A model generated the notes under the pieces. The model had not been told where the DNA came from and did no database searches. It was given only the letters and a program-made list of their open reading frames with translations. Below are positions 29,241 to 39,589 of a stretch of DNA of 64,000 nt, one piece after another. The stretch is from Schistosoma mansoni (lineage: Eukaryota; Platyhelminthes; Trematoda; Strigeidida; Schistosomatidae). Each line of letters begins with the position of its first letter. Positions within the stretch are counted from its first letter, which is position 1. Location: assembly GCF_000237925.1 (NCBI RefSeq), contig NC_031495.1:40018210-40082209 (forward strand). The letters run 5' to 3'. Position numbers and translations under genes: made by a program.

Positions 29241-31122
29241 GTAGTTTCATCTAATCCATAGTATTTAATATCTTTTTGTTTAACAACAACTAAGTCCGTC
29301 TAATAATTCTAGAACAACTCTTACTGATATTTTAAGTAAACAGACTTTTCTATAGTATACAAATTGCCAGACTTTGTTTTATAATTGTTCATTTTTTAAC
29401 GACAAATTTTTTGGTAATTTTATATCCTTTTCTAGTTGGTTTGATTATACCCCACTGGGTGTCCCAGTTAAAGGGACGCGTTTGCTTCCGATAAAACTAC
29501 CCATACCATCAGAAAAGTCCTACAATATCCCTCCTCATTTAAGGTAAGAGTGAATATGGTGCAGTAAACATTATACAGATTTACACTGAGTGACCTTATT
29601 GATTGTGTTCAATCATGCAACCAGAAGTTGACATGTGTCATAGATCTGACCTATACAAAATATTACTCTACAAAGGTAACTTCCCTCGTTATTTACCTCC
29701 TCAGTTCCTTCATGATAATAACATAAGTTACCATAAGATATATGTGGAAGGACATGCAGTCCCAAACTCAAAAACTGTTGAGCAGCAAGTTTTTTTCAAG
29801 TTCAGAATCTATGTTTTATAGGTTCATCGACCTGGTTAACAAGGAGCGTGAACAATCCCCAGGTTTGCTGTTATCTCTTTATACAAATTCACATTGTTGT
29901 TTTCCTGTGATATATTAGATTTCCAACAACTCACTGTGTTTGAATTTAGTTGTAAACCCAGTTTATCTCGTGGTTTATGTTGCCTTCAACTTTCAAGACG
30001 GCTTGATGCAGTCTTGCACAGTATCCTACATTATCCTTTTTTCGACCAGAAAATATCTGTATCTTGTCTCGAAATTTTTCTACTTGTCGGCATTAATAGC
30101 GTCTAAGGTTTGTTTCTCTGTGTTGTGCCTGTCAATTCCTAGCCGTCTTATCTTTTGACAAATACTACAATAAGTCGGTCACTCAAACCTTTCGAAACGC
30201 CTCATTCACCGTATGTGTATAATGATTGCAAGACAATCATTTTTCGGTGAGGCTATAATTCATTGACCTTTGAGTAACGCTTGTGAGACCATAAATTATG
30301 GTCTCGCCGTCGGGTGTCAATGTTTCGAGTTTCGCATAATTCTGGCGCATTTCATTTGTCAACAATAAAGGTAATAAAATTTTCCTGATAATTGAATTGC
30401 CTGTTGAAAGTGTTGGGTTTTAGTTTATTGAAAGAATATTTCATGATTGGTTCTTCCTCATCTATCCATAGGTCCCTTAGTGACTATCTTTCATCCTTCT
30501 CGTGGATGCGCATCTGGAACATTCCCTCGATTACTTATTTCAAGAGATCCGACAGTTTCCCTCGCGAAGTTCTAATATTGTAGCTTTTCTAATCGACTAG
30601 TTTGATATTATTTCGCCCCATATTCGTTCCATAATAATTAAGTGTACTTTGAAAACCAGTTTTTCCTATCATTTTATGTAGTTTAAATCACTCCTGCTAA
30701 AGGTGGCGTTGCTTATCATTTTCCATAGCTGTTATGAATAATCAACTACTTACTCATCTATATTTTTGAATATATTTTCGTAAATTCGAGTGTTACAAAT
30801 GTTCTGATTTTTATGTTTTTAGATGGCATAATTGCTGTACACTGCACACATGGCGTAAATCGAACGGGTTACTTAATATGCAGGTAATGTTTGCTACCAT
30901 ACTACCTATCAGACTCAAGATACCTTACCGATTTTATGAATATGAATCCTAAAGATGCTCTTAGAGGTAAGTTCTTTTGTTATGGGAAGCGAATTTCACT
31001 GTTATGTAGAATTCGAATACGCACGCGGTCATCCTGTTGAAAGAGAAAATTATATTGAAGATTTGTTGAATTCCGTCTGTAAATTAAAGGTCTCAAACGT
31101 TGAAAAAAACAGTAGTGCGTGA
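29218..31122 (+). CDS. DUSP11: DUSP11/PIR1-like RNA 5'-triphosphatase (eight exons, 189 residues)
   Basis: Complete gene in the palindrome spacer. Exons are 29218-29240, 29436-29543, 29579-29675, 29705-29784, 29822-29862, 30823-30883, 30920-30966 and 31010-31122; all phases agree and total 570 nt. The protein starts MPRYPPDRWFDYTPLG. It has GTRLLPIKLPI, CVIDLTYTKYY, YHKIYVEGHAVP, the cysteine-phosphatase loop VHCTHGVNRTGYLICR and ends near ARGHPVERENYIEDLL. The family removes 5' phosphates from RNA; the GHxVP loop plus HCTHGxNRTGY is typical of DUSP11/PIR1 and of the triphosphatase domain of capping enzymes. The stop at 31120 leaves no guanylyltransferase domain, so DUSP11/PIR1 is favoured. 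AATAAA at 31122-31127 overlaps the stop codon region. Four introns are 29-43 bp, and the fourth uses GC-AG. Confidence 0.88.
29436..29543 (+). CDS. DUSP11: DUSP11-like exon 2
   Basis: The acceptor CCTTTTCTAG ends at 29435. It reads WFDYTPLGVPVKGTRLLPIK, then LPIPSEKSYNIPPHL. The donor is GTAAGA in phase 2. A 35-bp intron follows. Confidence 0.85.
29579..29675 (+). CDS. DUSP11: DUSP11-like exon 3
   Basis: The acceptor ATTATACAG ends at 29578. It reads FTLSDLIDCVQSCNQKLTCV, then IDLTYTKYYSTK; IDLTYT..YY is a hallmark of the family. The frame containing MCHRSDLYK over the same bases is a shadow. A 29-bp intron follows. Confidence 0.85.
29705..29784 (+). CDS. DUSP11: DUSP11-like exon 4 with GC donor
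   Basis: Reads FLHDNNISYHKIYVEGHAVP, then NSKTVE and a split Gln codon. No GT donor gives the right phase at a family-like length. GCAAGT at 29785 is a textbook GC donor and gives a 37-bp intron and the smooth join TVEQFIDLVNKE. Confidence 0.75.
29822..29862 (+). CDS. DUSP11: DUSP11-like exon 5
   Basis: The acceptor TTTTATAG ends at 29821. It reads FIDLVNKEREQSP and ends in phase 1 before GTTTGC. It corresponds to the helix before the catalytic loop. Confidence 0.75.
29863..30822 (+). other. Large DUSP11-like intron with unclassified insert
   Basis: 960-bp intron, far longer than the other six (29-195 bp). It contains protein-like but unrecognised frames at 29940-30158 and 30392-30583, and a perfect 10-bp inverted repeat with a 1-base loop at 30285-30305 (GAGACCATAA/TTATGGTCTC). 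It may hold a transposon relic; no family assigned. Confidence 0.45.
30823..30883 (+). CDS. DUSP11: DUSP11-like exon 6, catalytic loop
   Basis: The acceptor TGTTTTTAG ends at 30822 and completes Asp. It reads GIIAVHCTHGVNRTGYLIC, with catalytic Cys and Arg in HCX5R. The donor is GTAATG in phase 2, and a 36-bp intron follows. Confidence 0.92.
30920..30966 (+). CDS. DUSP11: DUSP11-like exon 7
   Basis: Reads YLTDFMNMNPKDALR, matching 'YL......P..AI'. The acceptor is the AG of ACTCAAG; the earlier AG at 30912 leads to a wrong frame. The donor is GTAAGT. Confidence 0.85.
31010..31122 (+). CDS. DUSP11: DUSP11-like exon 8 (stop)
   Basis: The acceptor TTATGTAG ends at 31009. It reads FEYARGHPVERENYIEDLLN, then SVCKLKVSNVEKNSSA and TGA. 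RGH..ER.NYIEDL is the C-terminal hallmark of the domain. The protein stops about 16 residues after it, so it is little more than the catalytic domain. Confidence 0.9.
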
Positions 31123-31900
31123 ATAAATGTATGTTAGTGGCATTATTTTATGTAATGCGTTGGAAATAATACACAAGCAGTCAGAACCTTCATGTTACTC
31201 CTAAAACTACTGTTTGTTTTATTGTGAGATAATGTATAAAACAGTTATTTTCTCTATTCATTGCCTTTCATGAAACAAGATGGAGAAAAATCTTGATAGC
31301 GTCGTAAGGGAATAAAATCATTACTATAGCTAATAAAAATACTTCCTAGAAATGCAAAATAATGGACTCAAGTGTGTTTTTGATGAAAACTTAATTTAAT
31401 CGTTGAGTACCGAGCCTCCGAATCTTATAGATAGTTACTACAATAGACAATAATAACGAGTGCACTAAAATCGGCAAAATTTTCTCGCATACCTTATCTG
31501 GTAGACCTCAGTTCAATCATTTCATAAAAGTCAAAAAAATGTGCACTCTACTTTTATAAAGACACAAGCAGATTTAAAGCGTTCCTTCACTTCCACCATA
31601 TGAAATTGACGGTTATGCACATTTACGACTACAAGTGCTCACTTTATAATGTTACAGATCATAATAGTCCAAACATTACAACAATCTCAATAAATAATGG
31701 CTTGAATCAGGGCTTCAAACTTAAAATAATATAGAAACTTAATTTTCAATAATGATTACAATGAAAACGCACTTCCGTGGAATTTTGTCTATGCGCGTTA
31801 AAATGACGAGTTTTATTTCCAAACCAGTGACCACAAATTATTAATATTTCTTGTTCAGATATATTTTATTTCACCAAACCATTCAAGGAACAACCTATCA
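31123..31900. other. Downstream of the DUSP11-like gene
   Basis: AT-rich sequence with AATAAA at 31122 and other AATAAA-like hexamers soon after. No gene or repeat recognised. Confidence 0.4.
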
Positions 31901-31904
31901 GTCA

Positions 31905-32290
31905 GTCAGTCAGCGACAACGTAGGACCAGGCACATATATGCATCGGTCCAAGTTGCCACACCTCGTTAGCACAACAAGATGAACACCGGATTCATAGAA
32001 GTAATTAATTTACTGGTGGTAGTATATAAAGAAAGGTTGTATATAAGGATATAGTATAGGAAGGAAAAAAGTTATGAAGCAATTTTAATCTCAAGGTTTA
32101 AGGGAAGATAAAGAGTGTATACACCTACGCCATTGTGATCGATTCTGAGCCATGTCACCCAGAGTCTCCAGCCATTTATTACGATAGTCACGCGGACCCC
32201 AACCAGGTAGTCTGCATCTGCCAACATGGCTCAGACTAGAAGTTAGTGACTTCAAGCACTGATGCCATGTTTTGGTTTGGAACAACCTAT
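31905..32290 (-). repeat. RTE LINE 3' end fragment in the palindrome spacer
   Basis: Minus-strand frame 32091-32285 reads [20 protein letters not shown], then [20 protein letters not shown], the C-terminus of the RTE protein, followed by the 3' UTR to 31905. It shows that the intact 3' UTR extends about 250 bases beyond where the 21.3-25.1 kb copy stops. Confidence 0.8.
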
Positions 32291-32469
32291 GCTGATAGAT
32301 TTTTCAGAACTCTTCAAAAGTTCCAACCAAACAAATTTGCAATTCTATTTACTAATATGTAGGGCTTATTCATTCAGTAAAGGCTGAATCTATTACATGA
32401 TTGATTGTAAATATCCTGTCTAAAACAATCAGACAGCTGACAAACACTTGAAATGCATTGTAGATAATC

Positions 32470-32820
32470 AAATGGCGTATGAACCTATTGTTTGTCATCG
32501 GTTACCCTGGGTCTGCATCTCCTAACGTCGCTCCACTGCCTTGTGGATTAGACCTTCAGATCAAAGCCTTGATGAATGACCCTCTAAAAAACCACTCAGG
32601 CATTATCCCATTGAAGTACTACAAATTCGCTCTTCATCTGTTGCTTTGAAAAGCTTGTCTTACGTGCGATTACTTAGAGACTTGTAGCATCTTTATCCCG
32701 TTTTGCTGGCGTTGGTGTCGCGTCAGACACTAAAGCTAATCAAATGAGATTTGTGAGGCGCATATTTATCTGGTGCTTCCTTGTACCAATATTTATGTGT
32801 TTAAATAAATAAATAATAAT
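32470..32820 (+). repeat. SINE-like repeat with TAAA tail
   Basis: Matches 46030-46305: shared GGCGTATGAACCTATTG, GTCATCGG, TGCATCTCCT, CTGCCTTGTGGA, TAGACCTTCAG, and the final GTGAGGCGCATATTTATC block with a TAAATAAATAAA tail. Non-coding. The centre is diverged from the 46 kb copy. Confidence 0.7.
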
Positions 32821-32829
32821 AATAGAGCT

Positions 32830-32975
32830 AAGGTGGCACTAGTCTATTGGATTGCCATTAGCAGCCGGGTGTGTGTTGTTAGGTTAAAAGGCGTCATCAA
32901 AGTGCGAAGAAGTCTGTGTGAGAAACGATGCCTTTTCGTTATCTCTGCACGTCTGCATGGTGATTTTTCCACCTT
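32830..32975 (+). repeat. RTE LINE endonuclease fragment
   Basis: Reads WIAISSRVCVVRLKGVIKV, then KRCLFVISA, paralleling [17 protein letters not shown] and [13 protein letters not shown] of the 21.3-25.1 kb LINE (about 22340-22450). It ends about 50 bases before the right palindrome arm begins. Confidence 0.7.
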
Positions 32976-33022
32976 TCATAACAAAATTTTTGATGGTATT
33001 ATTCTATTCACAATACAAATGG

Positions 33023-34174
33023 GCACATTTAACATTTCGACTTGTCCGTAACAATGCTTGTGATTCATATTGACTCGCTTTGTTTCCACATCATCATACT
33101 CATTAGGATCAGTATGTAGCTGCATTCTACATACAGGGATATTGAAGATGGACTGACTTCTAATTTTTGGAACAGGATTTACTCTTTTGTATGTGACATT
33201 CACTTTGTCCGAATAAACAAAATAAATATAATCAGATTTGTTGGGTATTTGTAAGTAATTATAACGAATACTGAAATTCGATGACTGTCCATCATACAGT
33301 TTTCCAAGAAATATTGAGTGCTTTATGCAAATTGATCATATTTAACATTTTTGGGGAGATGAAATTCACACGCATTTTATACTCATTTGACGTAAGCTTT
33401 CTGATGTGAGCATGAACTTTTGAGCCACTATCTGATTCAGCCGCTTTTATCCTAAATAAATCTTCATTTGTACTGTCACAAGCATGGAGCCTTACCCCGA
33501 ACTCCGAACTGTCAGACTTGGGGACTAAATTTAGATTTCCCCACTGTATGAACGACATTACTTTTGATCACTGCTTTTGCGACTGCTCCGCAAACAATTG
33601 TTATATCAATCGATTCATCATAGCATTGGGTAGAGATATTTGAGGTATGAGAGCATCTAACGTCTACTACAATAACATCTGAAATGTGATCAGGCTGCAA
33701 TTTATTCGAAACATTTCCCACGTCTACTAGGAGTGGATGAGTTGTGAGAATATGGGACCATCAGGATTATAATTAGATTTGAACCCATTGAGAATTTGTG
33801 CTTCGTATTGACTGCGGTGCTCACTAGAAACAAATACATTGTGAGAACAAGCGACATTTGTTATGATGTCCTCAGAATTTGATTCATTTGAAATATTTTT
33901 CTCAGACTCATTAAAGACTTCATTAGGAACTAATGAACCATTAAGATGGCATCTGATATGACATCACTAGAAATTTGGTCAAAATTTGATTCATTCGAAA
34001 CATTTGTCTCACAATGATTTTGAATTTCACTTGACGTGACTGGATGATTAGAATGGGAGGAATTCGATAAATGAACATTTGAACATTGCCCAGAGTCAAC
34101 CTTGCTGAAGAATTTGTTGGCCTCTTCTTCAATCACAAAACTGTTCCTTATTGCATCAGGAGATGTGTCAGTTA
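33023..34174 (-). mobile_element. Ty3/Gypsy-type fossil, mirrored copy (right arm)
   Basis: Inverted copy of the fossil at 27960-29111, broken in the same way. It was duplicated as part of the arm rather than inserted independently, because its flanks are duplicated too. Confidence 0.6.
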
Positions 34175-34333
34175 CCTCGTTAAATATATCGATAATTTTT
34201 GAGTGCGAGTCCGGATTTGATTATTTGAGCATGTGTTCCCTCAATGCACTGATGAGCACTGAGTGAGATCTAATGAACACATCTTCATTAAACTGAAGTA
34301 TTTATCTTACTTCTGCGACTGAGATTGACAGAT

Positions 34334-35094
34334 TCTTACACCAGTAACCGCTTTGTTACCCAATTTCACCTTTCCTCTTCAATTTTGTTGTCGATGACAT
34401 TCTGAAAACAACTCTGATGGATATAGGTAATAGTGGTGTGAATCTGTTGCCTGGAGAAAGAATTCCTGACCTTGAATGTGAGGGTAATATCGTCGTACTG
34501 TGCGATGATGCCCAATCAGTGACCACGCGTATGGCATGTGTTTTGCACCCTCAAAGTGCAAAGTACTTTTACGAAACTAGTAGGACCCTGACCCCGCACT
34601 CACTTTGGGTAGTGAGTAGATGAAAGTAGTTGAGAAGTTTGTGTATCTGGTTAGCTTTGTGAGTAAGTGATGAGATCAATTCACGTACAGTGAAAGCCAG
34701 AGCGCCTTATGCCAATCTGGGTCATCTATGGCACCTTCGTGGTGTTAGTCTGGCTGTAAAAGGTCGGATCTACAACGTGCCGATGAAAGAAGCTTTGCTC
34801 TATGCTTGTGAAACTTGGCCTCTCCGAGTTGAGGATATTAGGCGACTCTCTATGTTTGATCATCGTTGTCTGATATCCAGTGGCGACGCCATGTTAGTAG
34901 TGCAGAGTTTCGGTATCGTGTGCTCGGACATACTGACGATCGTTCAACTAATGTCACCATCTGCAAACACCAGCTTCAGTAGCTTGCACATAAACTACGA
35001 ATGTCGTCCCAGAGAACTCCACGTCGTGCATTATTTTCCGACACTGGGACTGGTTGGAAAAGTTTGTGAGACAATCAGTGTATGACGTGATTTC
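34334..35094 (+). repeat. RTE LINE fragment, mirrored copy (right arm)
   Basis: Plus-strand frames 34417-34623 and 34690-35085 equal those at 27511-27717 and 27049-27444 in reverse. Same decayed reverse-transcriptase segment. Confidence 0.7.
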
Positions 35095-35373
35095 GTGGTA
35101 TGAAAGAAAGCTGTATAGAACTGGCTGCTGTTGGACCTTTGCAACTCCCTGGTCAGGGTCCTAGAGATGGTACAACTCAGTGGCTAAGGACGTTATGGCT
35201 CAGAATAGAAGCCAGTAACTTTCTTCATAAAAGTAAACGTAACTTCTTTAACTGAAAGAATTCCTTCTGGTCGCATTTTTCCTAATTGAGCTGCTTCTTC
35301 CATTATTATTATTTCACTCCAATACACTAATTCCTGTTCATTGTTATTTTTTTTTATTATACGCGCTTTACAT

Positions 35374-35474
35374 TATCTATCTCTTCACGACCTCATTGTT
35401 ATTGTGTGGCGCATGTGTATTTGGTCCCTTGTTGTGCCAATGTTTATGTGTTCAATTAAATAAATAAGATGCAT
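35374..35474 (+). repeat. SINE-like TAAA-tailed 3' fragment (right arm)
   Basis: Mirror of 26660-26760, reading GTGGCGCATGTGTATTTGG and on to a TTAAATAAATAAG tail. Confidence 0.55.
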
Positions 35475-36668
35475 TCTTAGTGTGCCTTTTTATTTCACTG
35501 TATTGGTATGGATAGTCGATTGAAATCCTGGGAATAACTAACAAACATTTCTGTACAGTTGAAATGTGAAACAGGAGATAGCTGTTTGTATATTTTATTT
35601 TGAGAATCGCCCAATGTACATAGTAGACTGGGGGATTCCAGACAGATCTTATTTCACTCCGAGGCAAACATATTACATGCTATTTCAAGGCCGCGTGGTG
35701 GGCGGTTTTTTGCGGGATGCAATTTATTCACTAAGCCAAGGTTACCGTCTACATTTCACCGTTCGCATCAGCTGATATGGTGAACCAATCAGAAGTAGCC
35801 GAATGGGAAGGTCAATAGATAGCAATCAGAAGTAACCTAAAGGACGTATGAATTCCACTGTATAACCATTGGGGAAAACCTTGGAAATCATTTGTTATAA
35901 CCGAATCAGACCAAAGGCCATAACAGTACTAAACATAGATTATTAAATCAAGCAACTAGTATAGATCCAACTGACAAAACAAAGTGACGTATGACCTAAA
36001 TATATTTCGAGATTTGGCTAAATGTTTCGTTAGACAAAGGAATTTAGTTAAGGCAGTGTCGGGGAAAGGAATATTATTCAGTGAAATGACTAGCCAAGTA
36101 AGTTTAAAAGATATATGAATATTGATCACCTACATGACTTGAACTTATTTTGAATATTGGTTTCAAGATTTTAAGACTCGAAATTCTTCACAATACGTTA
36201 TTTCTCATCTGTTCTAATTTGATGAAATTTCAAATTAATAATCAAGTACTTATTCGTTTAGTCGACCTTAAATCAAACTCGAAGGTTAATGACGTTATCC
36301 ACATATCTAAGTCGAAGTAAGTAAAACGACTTTCAAATCTATGACTTAGTTGTTGGAAGTATATTATTTTGAACTAAGTTGTCTCGGTTAATTGATAGTA
36401 TAACTATGTGTTCGCTTATGCACTACTACATCTAACCATATACAAAACTAGATTGTAGTGGTGAGAGTATTACTTCACAACCTCTTGACGATCAGGTGGG
36501 AATTTGGGAATTCGAAACATTTCATAAGGGCGCTGTCATTCCACCGATTCGGCCGATAGGTCATTCGATTTATTGTGTAACTTAAATTTTACTTTCGCTT
36601 TCACGTAAAACACCAACTTGAAATATTTGATGATTATAATTATTTGATACACAAAGTGCGTTGCAATC

Positions 36669-36868
36669 NNNNNNNNNNNNNNNNNNNNNNNNNNNNNNNN
36701 NNNNNNNNNNNNNNNNNNNNNNNNNNNNNNNNNNNNNNNNNNNNNNNNNNNNNNNNNNNNNNNNNNNNNNNNNNNNNNNNNNNNNNNNNNNNNNNNNNNN
36801 NNNNNNNNNNNNNNNNNNNNNNNNNNNNNNNNNNNNNNNNNNNNNNNNNNNNNNNNNNNNNNNNNNNN
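36669..36868. other. Assembly gap (200 Ns) inside the right arm
   Basis: Left flank is the mirror of 25466 and right flank the mirror of 18016. The gap thus replaces the counterpart of 18017-25465 (7,449 bp) with a nominal 200 bases. Confidence 0.95.
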
Positions 36869-37260
36869 TCGAATGACTGAAGCTAGTGATGTGAACTAAT
36901 GAGTCCGAAATTGATGGTCTCAGTGTATAGTTTCCTCGATCTTCTGTGAGGTGCACACTTGGGAGGAGTCCGGAACCGGATTGAAATAGTTATTCACTGG
37001 TCTTACGTTACCGTATGGCAAAAATCAACGAACTGTCACTTTCTTGGCTTTTTGTAAAAATGATTCGCAAGAAATGATTTTCATACTCTTTACTGAATGC
37101 CAGATCATAGATTTAAAATCTAGTCACCATTGTAATTACCTGTAAATTTGTGTTGATAAAAAATATTTGTTGGATTGTACGTTATATCATACCAAGAGTT
37201 AAGTCACATAAATCTTATTTAACTGCGACGATTTCTTAACGAACGACAGTTATAATGAAA

Positions 37261-37417
37261 CTTACACTTGAGTAAATTTTCATATTTGGGAGTGAAGACT
37301 TCCCTGAATATTTCATGGTTTCCAAATTGCATGTTGCTGATAAACAGAAATCTGCTAGTAATCCATCCATGATCTTGATTGGTCCGGACGCATCTTCAGT
37401 ATTGACAACTATATCAA
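37261..37417 (-). pseudogene. MCMDC2: Second copy of an MCMDC2 exon (partial gene duplication)
   Basis: Mirror of exon 17468-17624 with its acceptor and donor. On this side no exons equivalent to 12482 or earlier exist, because the arm ends at 39348, so the copy cannot encode a whole protein. Exons mirrored from 18871, 20583 and 25095 may lie in the gap. Confidence 0.8.
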
Positions 37418-37468
37418 AAGCGCTAAAACCGATTGCTTCAGATCAATAACCTAAAAGTATTCTCAAGC

Positions 37469-37503
<35 letters not shown>

Positions 37504-38744
37504 CGAAGCTCCGTCTCAATGTATTTTCTCACTTAGAAACAGTTGAAAGATGACTGTACAGAGTGATAAGGTGGGTAGTAACTCTCATGAAAAGTGTTGG
37601 AGTCTAAAGTGCAAGTTTCTTATATAAACATGTATATTTTTTATATGGTCGTCTGTTAAACACTTGATTTACGAACTTGACTAGATATTGCGTAAAATAT
37701 AACTAAATCCAAATAAGTTATATGCCATCACATTGTCTTCATTACTAGAACTCCAGACGTACAACAATATTAATGAATTAGTTCTGTGCAAGCTTTTCAC
37801 CCGCTAGTGAACAACCCTAGTTAAAATGACAAAAGTAAGAAACGTTATCAAAGGTGCTTACTATGCTTATGCATGATACAGCCAGTTTTTACGTTTACTT
37901 GAGAAGTATGTAGCGGTAAACAACAGTATAATTAGTTCTTTAAGCCTTAGATATGGATGCTGATCTTATTAGTTTTACTGGACACAACCTAGGTGGAGGC
38001 CTTCCGTCAAAAATCTGCACCAGATCACAAATGGGTAAGCCATGCTACCTATCCTTTATAGCGGTCAGTCAGCTTAGATCATATACCTCTTTATGCATCG
38101 ACCATCTTTCACATACGCCTTCGAGCCCCTTCTTTTCTGACTTTCAGTTTGACTGGGTTTTGTTTCCTCGATTGAAAATGTGTTGTTTACAAATAGCGTT
38201 ATCAAGCACTGAATACCCGTGACATCTTGAAGTATTATAACTTGAATTGTGGCAGATTATGGTTCTGAATGTGGTATGAGTTTGAGAAAACTGAAAGACC
38301 AAGAGTTCAATTATGAAAAAAGAAAGCTATATAATCATGAATAAGATAATCCAAACCTGCAATATAAGCTCACTAAACAGGTATTAAAAACGACTAAATC
38401 CTATAGAAGGTGTACAGTTACGTTGAATTAGGTTGTCACTAAAATAAGTGGGGAAAAAGGTGTTTTGAAACCAACACACGTAGGGAAAAAGGCAGAAAAA
38501 AATTCAAATCTGGAAACCTTAGTAAATTTTATTTTGTACTATCTGGTACCGCACCACTGCCCGTAGAACTTCTAGGGCTATTGCCGGTTCCAAGCCCGGG
38601 TAAAGGAGGAGGGTTGGGCATTATTATTTAATGGTGGAATTGCGAACAGATTGAAGTTAAATATATGAACCATTGGATGTTGCCGGATCAGCGGCCTAAA
38701 GATTAAAAGCTCGCCGAAAGACCCAGATGTCCTGGAGTTCTGGA

Positions 38745-38794
38745 TGGCGTTACTGCGGAGTCCCATATTAGGACGAAACAGGTGTCCAATACTT
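38745..38794 (+). ncRNA. Degenerate hammerhead motif (right-arm copy)
   Basis: Plus-strand mirror of 16091-16140: GTCC/GGAC stem II, GAAA and GTGTC kept, core shortened. Inactive by the usual rules. Confidence 0.5.
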
Positions 38795-39589
38795 CCTGAT
38801 TCTTGAATATCAGTCTGTGATGTTGACTATGAAATACCGGGGCTGCTAACCTTCTATAAAGTACTGGTATCGAACGTACTGTGAATATGTTGTACGGATA
38901 ACACAATTGTACAATACTCATTCAGTTTTCTGTACTATATAGGTTCTTATTATCATTCGTATTATGAATCATCTCAACATAACTTTGAAATACTTCTTGA
39001 GTTTCCGTTAATGCTGTGAACTTTTTGATGCTACTGGTTTGTAGTAATGACCAGGTCCTCAAGTTAAGCTGTAAAATTATGTAAATTCTCGACATTATTC
39101 AACTCCGCCTGCAGCTCCTGTTGGACTGCTGCCGGTCCCAAACCCGGGTAAAGGGGGAGAGTTGGGCATGGGGTCAGCAACTGCATCCCTTACAAAACAA
39201 CCTTACTAAAACTGGCTAACCAGAATAAACAAATCAAACCATTTAAACTCTGCCCTGACAGTTGAACGAAGAATTATGAAGCCTCATGGTGAAAGCTAAT
39301 ATTCTTCGGAAGTCACGAGGCCGACGCCCCTTCTAACAAGCAGAGCAACCATTTTTATAGGTACACTAAATTGAGTTGAGCTCGCCTTGGCTACATTTTC
39401 CATGTAGTTCGAATTAACGACTTAGCCCTCTGCGGTTGCAAGCACGAAACAAAATCCTGAGGGAACAACTGAGAGCGTATTTCCCTAGAGGGCATAATTT
39501 TTTGGTGTCAGATGCTGCAAAATGTCGATGACTTGACATTTTGACAGTCTATTTTCTCCCACTTTCCACTACGTACCCCACTCTCCTTT

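Larger units (their letters stand above)
33023..36668 (-). repeat. Palindrome right arm, inner segment
   Basis: Reverse complement of 25466-29111. It contains mirrored copies of the Gypsy-type fossil (33023-34174), the RTE fragment (34334-35094, plus strand) and the TAAA-tailed scrap (35374-35474, plus strand). It breaks off at the 200-N gap. Confidence 0.95.
36869..39348 (-). repeat. Palindrome right arm, outer segment
   Basis: Reverse complement of 15537-18016. It contains a copy of the MCMDC2 exon, an AT microsatellite (37466-37494), the hammerhead relic (38745-38794) and LINE 5' UTR pieces (38535-38650 and 39090-39348, plus strand). Confidence 0.93.

Noticed and set aside
29603-29821. 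Plus frame reading MCSIMQPEVDMCHRSDLYK and on through LPPQFLHDNN
   Set aside because: It joins a shadow frame over exon 3, the 29-bp intron and exon 4. The spliced reading with IDLTYTKYY fits the phosphatase family and all phases.
29800-29821. A 22-bp GT-AG intron at the exon 4/5 junction of the DUSP11-like gene
   Set aside because: In phase, but too short and it adds residues absent from the family; the 37-bp GC-AG intron fits better.
36582-36956. Open frames running through the N block near 36.7 kb (likewise at 54.2 and 62.9 kb)
   Set aside because: They consist mostly of undetermined bases; no coding claim can rest on them.
15537-39348. Palindrome as the two ends of one giant transposon (foldback, Helitron or Polinton type)
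   Set aside because: The arms contain a host exon and several independent older repeats, and no transposase or capsid-type genes lie in the spacer; a segmental inverted duplication explains it better.
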